A stretch of 64,000 nt of DNA from Pontibacter burrus (GTDB lineage: Bacteria; Bacteroidota; Bacteroidia; Cytophagales; Hymenobacteraceae). The position numbers were made by a program, and so were the translations under genes. The notes beneath the pieces are model-generated. The model was not told the origin of the DNA and did not search any database. It saw only the letters and a program-made list of their open reading frames with translations. Shown piece after piece: positions 10,797 to 18,633 of this stretch; the stretch's first letter is position 1, and each line of letters begins with the position of its first letter. The stretch is from NCBI RefSeq assembly GCF_010686685.1, contig NZ_JAAGWD010000003.1:450866-514865 (forward strand). Direction: 5' to 3'.

Positions 10797-11576
10797 ATGA
10801 AGCAACCGCGACAGGTAAGTATATTTTTGCTAGTGCTCTGGCTGTTGGCCGCCCCATTGGGTGTTGCTGCAAGCGAGAGCACTGAGCAGCTCCTGAAAAA
10901 AGCGGAACAACTCATGGTTAGCTACCGCGACAGCGAAGCGCTGGCGATGTATGAAGAAGTACTGCAGGCAGTACCTGATAACTATACTGCTTTGTGTAAA
11001 GCCAGCTTCCTGCGGTGCCGCATGGGAGAACGCATCACAGACGAAGGAACCAGGATTGCATTTTACAGCAAGGCAAAAGAATATGCGGCCAGAGCCTATA
11101 GTTTGAAACCAGCCGATGCCGATGCAAACTATGTTATGGCGCTTTCTTTAGGTGCCATGGCAATGGTTTCGGGACCTAAGCAAAGGCTGACAGGCATTAA
11201 CCAGATGAAATCATTTTTAGATGCAGCGCTGGCAAGTAACAGCAAACATGCCGATTCGTGGCATTTACTGGCACGATGGAACTATAAAATGGCGAACCTG
11301 AACTTTGCCGAGTCTGTAGCAGCTAAAATGATGTTCGGTGGCGTATGTGATGAAGCCTCTAACCAGAAAGCTATAGAAGCCCTGCAAACGGCTATAAAGT
11401 ATAACCCGAATAACATCCAGTACTATTTCGATCTGGCGATGATTTATAAGGACCTGAAACAGAATGATGCTTTTACGGGAACACTGGAACAAGCTTTAGC
11501 TCTTGAAGTAACTACACGTGACGAACTTGAGCTATCGCGACGCTGCAGGATAATGCTACAACAGTATCAGAAATAG
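10797..11576 (+). CDS. secreted TPR-repeat protein
   Basis: 259 residues with a signal peptide (MKQPRQVSIFLLVLWLLAAPLGVAAS) and several tetratricopeptide-like helices (EALAMYEEVLQAVPDNYTALCKAS; AIEALQTAIKYNPNNIQYYFDLAMIY). It is probably periplasmic and acts as a protein-interaction scaffold. It lies 49 bases after parC, so it may be co-transcribed with parE-parC, and a strong terminator follows. No specific function is recognised. Confidence 0.75.
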   Translation: MKQPRQVSIFLLVLWLLAAPLGVAASESTEQLLKKAEQLMVSYRDSEALAMYEEVLQAVPDNYTALCKASFLRCRMGERITDEGTRIAFYSKAKEYAARAYSLKPADADANYVMALSLGAMAMVSGPKQRLTGINQMKSFLDAALASNSKHADSWHLLARWNYKMANLNFAESVAAKMMFGGVCDEASNQKAIEALQTAIKYNPNNIQYYFDLAMIYKDLKQNDAFTGTLEQALALEVTTRDELELSRRCRIMLQQYQK

Positions 11577-11596
11577 GCATTGAGTATAAAAGTTTT

Positions 11597-11631
11597 AAAA
11601 GCCTGCTGCAGATTTGTAGCAGGCTTTTCTT
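11597..11631 (+). terminator. terminator after the TPR gene
   Basis: Perfect 11-bp stem AAAAGCCTGCT / AGCAGGCTTTT with a 10-base loop and a T-rich tail. Confidence 0.8.
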
Positions 11632-11690
11632 TTACGGCTATAGGTACCAACATTAATAATTCCATAAATATTATCTAATTTAGCGCACCT

Positions 11691-12806
11691 ATGCAAGGTC
11701 GGAACTATAGCGCATTTTCATTCATTAGCAGGGCTGGACGGCTTTTGTCGTTTGCGCTGCTGGTTTATGCTACGGGCTGCAATATGGAGCGGGGTACCGG
11801 CGAACGCATGGTAGACCTGCAGCATGTAACCGATGACGAAGACGCCCAGTTAAGTAACCTGGATGCAGCTATTTCCCGGAACAAACAGGATGCAAGTTTA
11901 TACGCCCGGCGTGCAAAAGTGCTCATCAGGCGTCAGGAATATGAGAAGGCGTTAAGCGATGCCAACAGCGCCATCGGGCTAAATGAGAGCAACATGGGTT
12001 ACTTGTTTCTGAAAGCGCAGGTTTTACGTTCTCTGGGCAAGCCCAATGAAGCTTTAAAACTTGCTTTACAGGCAGAGCGCAATTCGTATCAGAATGCTTC
12101 GCTGTATACTTTGCTGAGCGACCTTTACTTGCAGTTAAAACAGCCGAATGAGGCTGGTAAAGCTGCACGAAAAGCATTGGAATTCGATCCGAATAACGGC
12201 TATGCCTTATACTTTAAAGGAAAAGCTTCCGCTGCTATTGGCGATACCACACGTGCACTTGCCAACTATAGATTAGCTGTAGCAGAAGAGCCCGATTTAC
12301 TTGAAGCGCAGCGTGAACTGGCAGGCGCCTTGGTCTTTAAACATCAGTTCGAAGATGCCAAACCACAGCTTAGGAAAGTGAAAGCGCTGTTGCCGAAAGA
12401 TGGGCTGGTTTGGTTTTACCAGGGTGTTTACTATCAGTTGCAGCAAAAGCCAGACAGTGCCTTATGGAGCTACAGCCAAGCATTAAAATTAGCAGATACC
12501 CTGCAGGTGGCCCATGCCAGAACAGGCATCCTGTTGTATAGCCGCTACGATTATGCAGGTGCTATTTCACATTTAGAAAAAGCAATTGAAGGCAACCAGA
12601 AGAATATTAAGTATATTTCGGCGCTTGCGAATGCTTATGAACGAACCGGACAGAATCTGAACGCGTTAGAGCAGTATCAGCGTGTCATTGCACTGCAGCC
12701 TGATCATGCCCTGGCAAACCAGAGCATCAATAGGTTAAAAGCTAAACTTACACGGCCTGTTCCTTTTGTAAGACGCGATACAATAGAGTACTTACAAAGC
12801 AGATAA
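11691..12806 (+). CDS. TPR-repeat lipoprotein
   Basis: 371 residues. The N-terminus (RLLSFALLVYATGCNMERG) has a lipobox-like ATGC, suggesting a lipid-anchored envelope protein. From about residue 50 on, consecutive TPR units are visible (ASLYARRAKVLIRRQEYEKALSDANSAIGLNESN; PNNGYALYFKGKASAAIGDTTRALANYRLAV; KYISALANAYERTGQNLNALEQYQRVIALQPDHALA). It resembles generic TPR lipoproteins such as NlpI-like scaffolds, but no orthologue can be assigned. It sits 27 bases upstream of thrS and is probably co-transcribed with it. The sequence just before the ATG (TAATTTAG) is only a weak promoter match. Confidence 0.78.
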   Translation: MQGRNYSAFSFISRAGRLLSFALLVYATGCNMERGTGERMVDLQHVTDDEDAQLSNLDAAISRNKQDASLYARRAKVLIRRQEYEKALSDANSAIGLNESNMGYLFLKAQVLRSLGKPNEALKLALQAERNSYQNASLYTLLSDLYLQLKQPNEAGKAARKALEFDPNNGYALYFKGKASAAIGDTTRALANYRLAVAEEPDLLEAQRELAGALVFKHQFEDAKPQLRKVKALLPKDGLVWFYQGVYYQLQQKPDSALWSYSQALKLADTLQVAHARTGILLYSRYDYAGAISHLEKAIEGNQKNIKYISALANAYERTGQNLNALEQYQRVIALQPDHALANQSINRLKAKLTRPVPFVRRDTIEYLQSR

Positions 12807-12833
12807 TAATATCACGAGTCAATAAAACTATAC

Positions 12834-14771
12834 ATGATCAACATTACATTACCAGATGGCTCTGTTCGCCAGTATCCGAAAGGGGTAACGAGCTACGAGA
12901 TTGCACTGAGCATTAGCGAAGGTCTTGCACGTAACGTGCTTGCAGCAAAAGTGAATGATACCGTGTGGGATGCTACGCGCCCTATTACGGAAGATGCTAC
13001 GGTGCAACTTCTCACCTGGAACGATGATCTCGGTAAAAACGCCTTCTGGCACTCGTCGGCACACTTGCTGGCGGAGGCCCTGGAAGAATTATACCCTGGA
13101 GTTAAATTCGGTATTGGTCCCCCGGTAGAGAACGGGTTCTATTACGATGTTGACCTAGGTGACCGTACATTCTCGCAGGATGATTTTGCCAAAGTAGAGC
13201 AGAAGATGCTGGAGCTGGCACGTAATAAAAGTGAGTTTAAGCGCCGCGAAGTATCCAAAGCCGAAGCTACAGAGTACTTTACCCAAAAAGGCGATGAATA
13301 TAAACTGGACCTTATCAAAGATCTGGAAGACGGTAGTATCACGTTTTACGAGCAGGGTAACTTCGTAGATCTTTGCCGCGGACCGCATATCCCGAATACA
13401 GGATTTATTAAAGCTGCCAAACTGATGAACGTGGCTGGTGCTTACTGGCGTGGCGACGAGTCCAAAAAGCAACTGACCCGTATTTATGGCGTTACTTTCC
13501 CAAAGCAGAAGGAGCTGACAGAATACCTGGAGCGTCTGGAAGAAGCCAAGAAGCGCGACCACCGCAAGCTGGGCAAGGAGCTGGAACTGTTCGCTTTCTC
13601 TGAGAAGGTTGGTTTAGGGCTGCCGTTGTGGTTGCCTAAAGGTACCTTGCTACGTGAGCGTCTGGAGCAGTTTATGCGTAAAGCGCAGGTTAAAGCCGGC
13701 TACCAGCCGGTTGTTACACCACACATTGGCAGCAAGGAACTATACATTACATCCGGCCACTACGAGAAGTATGGTGCCGACTCGTTCCAGCCGATCAAGA
13801 CGCCGAACGAGAACGAAGAGTTCCTGCTGAAGCCGATGAACTGTCCGCACCACTGCGAGATTTATAAAACACGTCCGCGCTCTTACAAAGAGCTTCCGGT
13901 TCGCCTGGCCGAATTTGGTACTGTGTACCGTTATGAGCAAAGCGGAGAGCTGCATGGTTTAACCCGTGTGCGTGGCTTTACGCAGGATGATGCGCACATT
14001 TTCTGCCGCCCGGATCAGGTTAAGGAAGAATTCATAAAAGTTATTGACCTGGTGCTTTACGTATTTAAGGCGCTTGGCTTTGAGGATTATACTGCCCAGA
14101 TCTCCCTTCGTGACCCAGAGAATAAGAGTAAGTATATTGGTACTGACGAAGTTTGGGAAAAAGCGGAAAGCGCTATTATTGAAGCTGCCGCCGAGAAAGG
14201 CTTACGTACTGTAACCGAACTGGGCGAGGCTGCGTTTTACGGACCTAAGCTCGACTTTATGGTGCGCGATGCCCTAGGCCGTAAGTGGCAGTTGGGAACT
14301 ATTCAGGTAGATTATAACTTACCAGAAAGATTCCAGCTGGAATACATTGGTGCTGATAACCAGAAACATCGCCCTGTAATGATTCACCGTGCACCATTTG
14401 GGTCGCTGGAGCGTTTTGTGGCAGTTCTGATCGAGCACTGCGGCGGTAATTTCCCGCTGTGGTTGAGTCCTGAGCAGTTTGCCATTCTGCCGATATCAGA
14501 AAAATATCACGATTTTGCACAGCAAGTGTATGACCGTCTGGCAGAACAGGACATCAGAGGTTTTGTAGATAACCGCGATGAGAAGATCGGACGCAAGATA
14601 CGCGATGCAGAAGTGCGCAAGGTACCTTATATGCTGATTGTAGGAGAGAAGGAGCAGGAAGAAAATGCTGTTTCTGTACGCAAACACGGTGAGGGCGACC
14701 TGGGCTCGATGAAGGTAGATGATTTTATCTCCTTGTTTCAGAGTAAAATTGCTGAAATACTGAACAATTAA
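12834..14771 (+). CDS. thrS: threonine--tRNA ligase
   Basis: Class II aminoacyl-tRNA synthetase charging tRNA-Thr. Domain order is N-terminal TGS ([24 protein letters not shown]), the SAD editing domain with [11 protein letters not shown] and [11 protein letters not shown], the catalytic core with the zinc-site segment [10 protein letters not shown], motif 2 [26 protein letters not shown], motif 3 [22 protein letters not shown], and a C-terminal anticodon-binding domain ([26 protein letters not shown]). 645 residues is full length. It heads the classical thrS-infC-rpmI-rplT order. Confidence 0.98.
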   Translation: MINITLPDGSVRQYPKGVTSYEIALSISEGLARNVLAAKVNDTVWDATRPITEDATVQLLTWNDDLGKNAFWHSSAHLLAEALEELYPGVKFGIGPPVENGFYYDVDLGDRTFSQDDFAKVEQKMLELARNKSEFKRREVSKAEATEYFTQKGDEYKLDLIKDLEDGSITFYEQGNFVDLCRGPHIPNTGFIKAAKLMNVAGAYWRGDESKKQLTRIYGVTFPKQKELTEYLERLEEAKKRDHRKLGKELELFAFSEKVGLGLPLWLPKGTLLRERLEQFMRKAQVKAGYQPVVTPHIGSKELYITSGHYEKYGADSFQPIKTPNENEEFLLKPMNCPHHCEIYKTRPRSYKELPVRLAEFGTVYRYEQSGELHGLTRVRGFTQDDAHIFCRPDQVKEEFIKVIDLVLYVFKALGFEDYTAQISLRDPENKSKYIGTDEVWEKAESAIIEAAAEKGLRTVTELGEAAFYGPKLDFMVRDALGRKWQLGTIQVDYNLPERFQLEYIGADNQKHRPVMIHRAPFGSLERFVAVLIEHCGGNFPLWLSPEQFAILPISEKYHDFAQQVYDRLAEQDIRGFVDNRDEKIGRKIRDAEVRKVPYMLIVGEKEQEENAVSVRKHGEGDLGSMKVDDFISLFQSKIAEILNN

Positions 14772-14834
14772 GAAAAGAATTTTCTTTTTGATAGATTAAT
14801 TGCGATATTCGCACCCTGATTATTAAAATAAATT

Positions 14835-14842
14835 AAGGAGGT
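14835..14842 (+). promoter_or_regulatory. strong Shine-Dalgarno (AAGGAGGT) deciding the infC start
   Basis: Full-consensus ribosome-binding site, six bases before an ATA codon. Such strong sites are otherwise scarce in this window, which argues that the ATA is the real start. Confidence 0.85.
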
Positions 14843-14848
14843 AAAACT

Positions 14849-15412
14849 ATAGCTACGCAAAACAGGCGCTTTATCCCACGCGGAAAGGTGGAAGAGCCAT
14901 ACAAAGTCAATGATAAGATTACTGCCCGAGAGGTAAGACTCGTTGGAGACAATGTAGAGCAGGGAGTATTCCAGACAAGGGATGCTCAGAGAATTGCAAA
15001 TGAGCAGAATCTTGACCTGGTTGAGATTTCTCCTACTGCCAACCCACCCGTATGCCGTATCATCGACTACTCGAAATTTAAGTACGAGCAGAAGAAAAAG
15101 ACCCGTGAGATGAAGGCGAAGGCGCAGAAGGTAGTGGTGAAGGAGATCCGTTTCGGTCCTAACACCGATGACCACGATTTCGAGTTTAAACTGAAGCACG
15201 CGAGGTCTTTCCTGGAAAGTGGCTTTAAGATTAAATCTTATGTGCACTTTGTTGGTAGAACTATCGTGTTTAAAGAGCGTGGCGAAATCCTGCTGCTTAA
15301 GTTTGCTCAGGCGCTTGAAGATGTAGCGAAGGTAGAGCAGTTGCCAAAGCTGGAAGGAAAAAGAATGTTCCTGATGCTGGCACCAAAAGTTGCAGCTCCT
15401 GCTAAAAAGTAA
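14849..15412 (+). CDS. infC: translation initiation factor IF-3, ATA start codon
   Basis: 187 residues. Reading from ATA at 14849 gives (M)[21 protein letters not shown], the standard IF-3 N-terminus. Starting at the first GTG (14888) would remove 13 conserved residues. The N-terminal domain has [17 protein letters not shown] and [26 protein letters not shown]. The C-terminal domain has [21 protein letters not shown] and [23 protein letters not shown]-3 discriminates against non-canonical start codons and in enterobacteria represses its own AUU-started mRNA. The ATA start here implies the same feedback (inference). The ATA lies inside an AACTATAG half-palindrome. Confidence 0.95.
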   Translation: MATQNRRFIPRGKVEEPYKVNDKITAREVRLVGDNVEQGVFQTRDAQRIANEQNLDLVEISPTANPPVCRIIDYSKFKYEQKKKTREMKAKAQKVVVKEIRFGPNTDDHDFEFKLKHARSFLESGFKIKSYVHFVGRTIVFKERGEILLLKFAQALEDVAKVEQLPKLEGKRMFLMLAPKVAAPAKK

Positions 15413-15435
15413 TTTGTTTAATCAATTATATACAC

Positions 15436-15630
15436 ATGCCTAAAGTTAAAACTAAATCTGGTGCAAAGAAGCGTTTTTCTTTGACAGGTACTGGCAAAAT
15501 TAAGCGTAAGCACGCTTACAAAAGCCACATCCTGACCAAGAAGACGACAAAGCAGAAGCGTAATCTAACGCACACTGGCCTGGTTAGCTCAGCTGACACA
15601 GACAGAGTGAAATTGATGCTTCAAATCTAA
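15436..15630 (+). CDS. rpmI: 50S ribosomal protein L35
   Basis: 64 residues, [44 protein letters not shown], the characteristic highly basic L35 sequence. It lies 23 bases after infC and ahead of rplT, in the canonical order. It is part of the large ribosomal subunit. Confidence 0.97.
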   Translation: MPKVKTKSGAKKRFSLTGTGKIKRKHAYKSHILTKKTTKQKRNLTHTGLVSSADTDRVKLMLQI

Positions 15631-15663
15631 TTCCAGGAATTAGAAGGTTAATTAATTAGTATA

Positions 15664-15683
15664 AACCCAGTGTCTGGTTTTTT
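15664..15683 (+). terminator. possible attenuator hairpin between rpmI and rplT
   Basis: Small stem AACC(C)AG / CTGGTT followed by a T run, with a 3-base loop and a bulged C. It could be a weak attenuator or a processing site. In other bacteria this operon is regulated by L20 binding, but no such structure is recognised here. Confidence 0.25.
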
Positions 15684-15726
15684 GAAGATTAAAGATTTAA
15701 TCACCAGCCGCTAAAACTGTAAAAAA

Positions 15727-16071
15727 ATGCCTAGATCGGTAAACGTCGTAGCAGCACGACACAGAAGAAAGAAAATAATGAAAATGGCCAAAGGTTACTT
15801 TGGCCGTCGTAAGAACGTTTGGACAGTAGCGAAAAACGCTGTTGAAAAAGGTTTAACTTACGCTTACCGCGACAGAAAGCAGAAGAAAAGAGACTTCCGC
15901 GCACTTTGGATCCAGCGTATCAACGCAGGTGCACGCGAGCACGGTTTGTCTTATTCAGCTTTAATGGGCGCCCTTAAAAAGGCTAACATCGACCTGAACC
16001 GCAAAGTACTTGCTGACCTGGCGATGAACCACCCGGAAGCTTTCAAGAGCATCGTTGATAAAGTAAAGTAA
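15727..16071 (+). CDS. rplT: 50S ribosomal protein L20
   Basis: 114 residues, [42 protein letters not shown] followed by [28 protein letters not shown], diagnostic of L20. It is an early assembly protein of the 50S subunit and in several bacteria represses the operon translationally. It is the last gene of the thrS-infC-rpmI-rplT unit and is closed by a strong UUCG terminator. Confidence 0.97.
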   Translation: MPRSVNVVAARHRRKKIMKMAKGYFGRRKNVWTVAKNAVEKGLTYAYRDRKQKKRDFRALWIQRINAGAREHGLSYSALMGALKKANIDLNRKVLADLAMNHPEAFKSIVDKVK

Positions 16072-16093
16072 TTTACTTCGCAATATAATCCTT

Positions 16094-16124
16094 AAAAGGC
16101 TTAGCTTCGGCTAAGCCTTTTTTG
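16094..16124 (+). terminator. terminator of the thrS-rplT operon
   Basis: Perfect 12-bp stem AAAAGGCTTAGC / GCTAAGCCTTTT closed by a TTCG tetraloop and followed by TTTG. Confidence 0.9.
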
Positions 16125-16223
16125 TTTGGCTATAGTTGCCAGAGCTTCTCGAGGCATAAGTAGAACAGGTTTAGCTCACCTGATTATAGTTTACCAGAGC
16201 TATAGTATAAGCTATAATTTTAC

Positions 16224-16231
16224 TAAATTTG
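16224..16231 (+). promoter_or_regulatory. Bacteroidota -7 element TAAATTTG
   Basis: Match to the TAnnTTTG consensus, 55 bases before the DUF1579-like gene. It is preceded by CTATAG/TATAG motifs, with no clear -33 box. Confidence 0.5.
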
Positions 16232-16286
16232 CCCGTTGCTTTGGCAGCATTGCTCCCTAATCCCTTTTTACTACAAAATAAAACCA

Positions 16287-16805
16287 ATGAAAAACCTCAT
16301 CTTCACACTGGCATTGCTATGTGCCGTGTTCAGTGCGCAGGCACAACAGCCTGCGCCTCAAAAACCATCAAAAGAGTTAGTACAGTTCTTTTCCGGCAAG
16401 TGGACCGGCGAAGGGCAGTTCTCGAGTGGCAAGCCCATTGCTGCTACCCTCGATTTTAGTTTGGCCCTTGATAGCAGCTGGTTGATGCACCACCACACCG
16501 ATTTAGCTCCTAATACCTATAAGGCTACGTCGTGGTGGGGTTCCGATCCGGAAACAGGCACTTTTGTAGCGTACATTTTCGATAACTATAGCGGACACCG
16601 TAAATTCCAGAGTGAAGGCTTCGGAGATGGAAAGCTGGTACTTACCACGCAACAGCCTCATCCTAAGTTTGGTATCATGTGGCAGCACTTTATCTACGAA
16701 AAGCTTTCTGCTGATTCTTTTAAAATGACTTATGAAGTCAGCCGCGATGGCAAAGAGTGGCGAATGGTCGATTATCTTATTTTTAAGAGATCTGTAAAAG
16801 CATAG
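16287..16805 (+). CDS. secreted DUF1579-like protein
   Basis: 172 residues. The signal peptide MKNLIFTLALLCAVFSAQAQ ends in a typical AQAQ cleavage region. The mature part (FFSGKWTGEGQFSSGKPIAATLDFSLALDSSWLMHHH ... TSWWGSDPETGTFVAYIFDNYSG) looks like a lipocalin-type beta-barrel of the DUF1579 family. I chose ATG 16287 over the longer frame from 16236 because only this start gives a clean signal peptide. Function is unknown, periplasmic or exported ligand binding is conceivable. It is a single gene between two terminators. Confidence 0.75.
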   Translation: MKNLIFTLALLCAVFSAQAQQPAPQKPSKELVQFFSGKWTGEGQFSSGKPIAATLDFSLALDSSWLMHHHTDLAPNTYKATSWWGSDPETGTFVAYIFDNYSGHRKFQSEGFGDGKLVLTTQQPHPKFGIMWQHFIYEKLSADSFKMTYEVSRDGKEWRMVDYLIFKRSVKA

Positions 16806-16821
16806 ATTGTTGCTAAACTAT

Positions 16822-16872
16822 AAAAGCGCTGGTTCTACTCAGATTAGGGAGGTAGAACCAGCGCTTTTTTAT
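16822..16872. terminator. bidirectional terminator between the DUF1579-like gene and the Gre gene
   Basis: Perfect 17-bp stem from AAAAGCGCTGG to CCAGCGCTTTT around a 13-base loop, A-rich on the left and T-rich on the right. It serves the convergent genes. Confidence 0.9.
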
Positions 16873-16883
16873 GTAGTACTGGT

Positions 16884-17402
16884 TTAAACGTAACTGATGT
16901 TTGTTACTTTCACGGTTTCTTCATCACGGCCTAATTTTATAGTTAGCGTCTGTCCGGCTTTGGCGCCTGTTACTGCCCGCGCAATAGGAGCCACAAAGGC
17001 AATAAGGCCTTCTTCTACAGATGCTTCGTCCACTCCAACTATAGTAAAGGTTCGGTGTTTGCCGGGATGTTTCCCCTTTATAGTTTCCAGGGTTACGGTA
17101 GCCCCGAAGCGAACCTGGTCTGCAGGCTGATCTTTTGTATCAATTACTTTTGCAGTAGCTATTCGGGAGGTGAGCGCCGCAATTCTGCCATTCAGTATCG
17201 TTAACTGGCGGGTTCTTTCGGCTTCGTTTTCACGGTTTGCTTCTGCCTGGCTGCGTTCTGCTTCCAGTTCGGTAAGCTCGTTGCGTAATAGCTCCAGCCC
17301 GCGGGGCGTTACATAGTTGTTTACCCCAGCAGGCAACGCAGCCCTGGGCGGAATGATCGGGGCTTCCCCGGAGTCGTCTTCTTTTACAAATGCTCTGCTC
17401 AT
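16884..17402 (-). CDS. GreA/GreB-family transcription factor
   Basis: 172 residues. The N-terminal coiled coil (VTPRGLELLRNELTELEAERSQAEANRENEAERTRQLTILNGRIAALTSRI) is followed by the FKBP-like Gre C-terminal domain (VRFGATVTLETIKGKHPGKHRTFTIVGVDEAS ... GAKAGQTLTIKLGRDEETVKVTNI). Gre factors insert a coiled coil into the RNA polymerase channel to stimulate transcript cleavage. The hairpin tip does not show the usual GD(L/R)SEN acidic motif clearly, so cleavage activity is uncertain and it may act as a channel-binding regulator. It is the last gene of a leftward block. Confidence 0.82.
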   Translation of the reverse strand: MSRAFVKEDDSGEAPIIPPRAALPAGVNNYVTPRGLELLRNELTELEAERSQAEANRENEAERTRQLTILNGRIAALTSRIATAKVIDTKDQPADQVRFGATVTLETIKGKHPGKHRTFTIVGVDEASVEEGLIAFVAPIARAVTGAKAGQTLTIKLGRDEETVKVTNISYV

Positions 17403-17446
17403 GCCACTAAGAACGCAGCCTGTAAAAGCGAGTTACAAACTATAAA

Positions 17447-18586
17447 CTATAGCAGCAGTGTATCTATCAGGTGGGCATGTACCATTTGCCTGTGCTGCGT
17501 CCACGAGAAGATTGTAAAACGCCCGTCCTGAGACGCGACCAACCCAAGGGCATCGCGCTGATCGTGTACAAACTGGGCGACTGATAAATGTCGTGTGCCA
17601 CCAATCTGAGCAGGGTGTACTTGCTTTTCTTCATTTCCAACTATAGGTTCTGTCAGAAGCAGCTCATCTACAGGCTTGCTGCCAGTAGCTCTTCCGATTT
17701 TAGCACCAAAAGCCAGCAGGTTATAGTTGTTCGTAATAATTGTAGCGCCATCGATGGCAGTTAAGCCGGCGAGTGCATCCACTTCTCTTTTTAAAGCCTC
17801 AAACCAGGTGCCGTTAGCTTTTTCTTCCTCCTCATGCGCTACCAGTTGGGCAAGCCCGGTTACCGAATTTGTAATGGCATAAAGCATTGGTTTGATGATA
17901 GAACGCTGCCAGTTATCAGTTCCAGAAGGAACAATCAGCAGGGAACCACCACGCTTATGCGCCCGCATTGATACCGCCAGCTGCACCAGCACATTGGCGG
18001 CTATGTCCTTTAGTGGGGTGTTAAAATCAAGCAGAGAAGTCAGAATACCAGGGCAATCCTCTATTATGACACTTTTCTCGTCTATAAACTTAATCTGGTC
18101 GCCCTGCAGCACGGCAACGTTGGCATACTTACCAAAGCCTTCCAGCCGCCGGTGTTTTATAACCAGCAAACCTGGTTCCGATACATCCACCACAAAGCTT
18201 AAGCTTGGTATAGCGCGCGTGGTACCCCAGATGTATAGTTCGCCATCTTCCTGCCATACGCCGGTATGTATGCCTGGCCGTTCAACTCCAGGGGCAAGCT
18301 TTGTAAGTATAGCTGGTTTTAATGGCAGGCGCTGCTGAAACAGAACCGGTTGGTCAGCCAGATCGGGTGGTAGAAAAGCCAGCGATATTTTAATAATGTG
18401 GCCTTCCTCACGCTGTAAGCTGGCCCAGAAAGCTGTATCAATCAGTTTCTCTATTTGTCTGGCAGTGGGCGCAGGTGCAAGCGTTTTGTCACTGGCTGAG
18501 CGCGCAGCAGACAAATGCGAAACAAAGTGCTGTTCTATAGTTTGGGCTACAGTCTGGGCGGCCTGGTACGTAGTTTTATGCGTCAT
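17447..18586 (-). CDS. DisA-N-like (probable DACNV-type) domain protein
   Basis: 379 residues, soluble, no signal peptide. The C-terminal third resembles a diadenylate cyclase (DisA_N) fold, with AIDGATIITNNYNLLAFGAKIG containing Asp279-Gly280-Ala281 (the DGA motif) and GGTRHLSVAQFV at 329-340 (the GTRH part of the RHR motif, with the second Arg replaced by Leu334), then ALGLVASQDGRFTIFSW. The N-terminal part (IKISLAFLPPDLADQP) resembles what is annotated as a DACNV sensor domain in Bacteroidota. It could make or merely bind a nucleotide. Activity is unproven. It lies 47 bases downstream of pbpC and 44 bases upstream of the Gre gene, probably in the same transcript. Confidence 0.65.
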   Translation of the reverse strand: MTHKTTYQAAQTVAQTIEQHFVSHLSAARSASDKTLAPAPTARQIEKLIDTAFWASLQREEGHIIKISLAFLPPDLADQPVLFQQRLPLKPAILTKLAPGVERPGIHTGVWQEDGELYIWGTTRAIPSLSFVVDVSEPGLLVIKHRRLEGFGKYANVAVLQGDQIKFIDEKSVIIEDCPGILTSLLDFNTPLKDIAANVLVQLAVSMRAHKRGGSLLIVPSGTDNWQRSIIKPMLYAITNSVTGLAQLVAHEEEEKANGTWFEALKREVDALAGLTAIDGATIITNNYNLLAFGAKIGRATGSKPVDELLLTEPIVGNEEKQVHPAQIGGTRHLSVAQFVHDQRDALGLVASQDGRFTIFSWTQHRQMVHAHLIDTLLL

Positions 18587-18633
18587 GCTGATAGTACGGT
18601 TTGCTGAAAAACAAGTATAGCCAACTATAGTTG

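Noticed and set aside
14888..14890. GTG as the infC start
   Set aside because: It would delete the conserved NRRFIPRGK segment and lacks a Shine-Dalgarno. ATA 14849 fits both.
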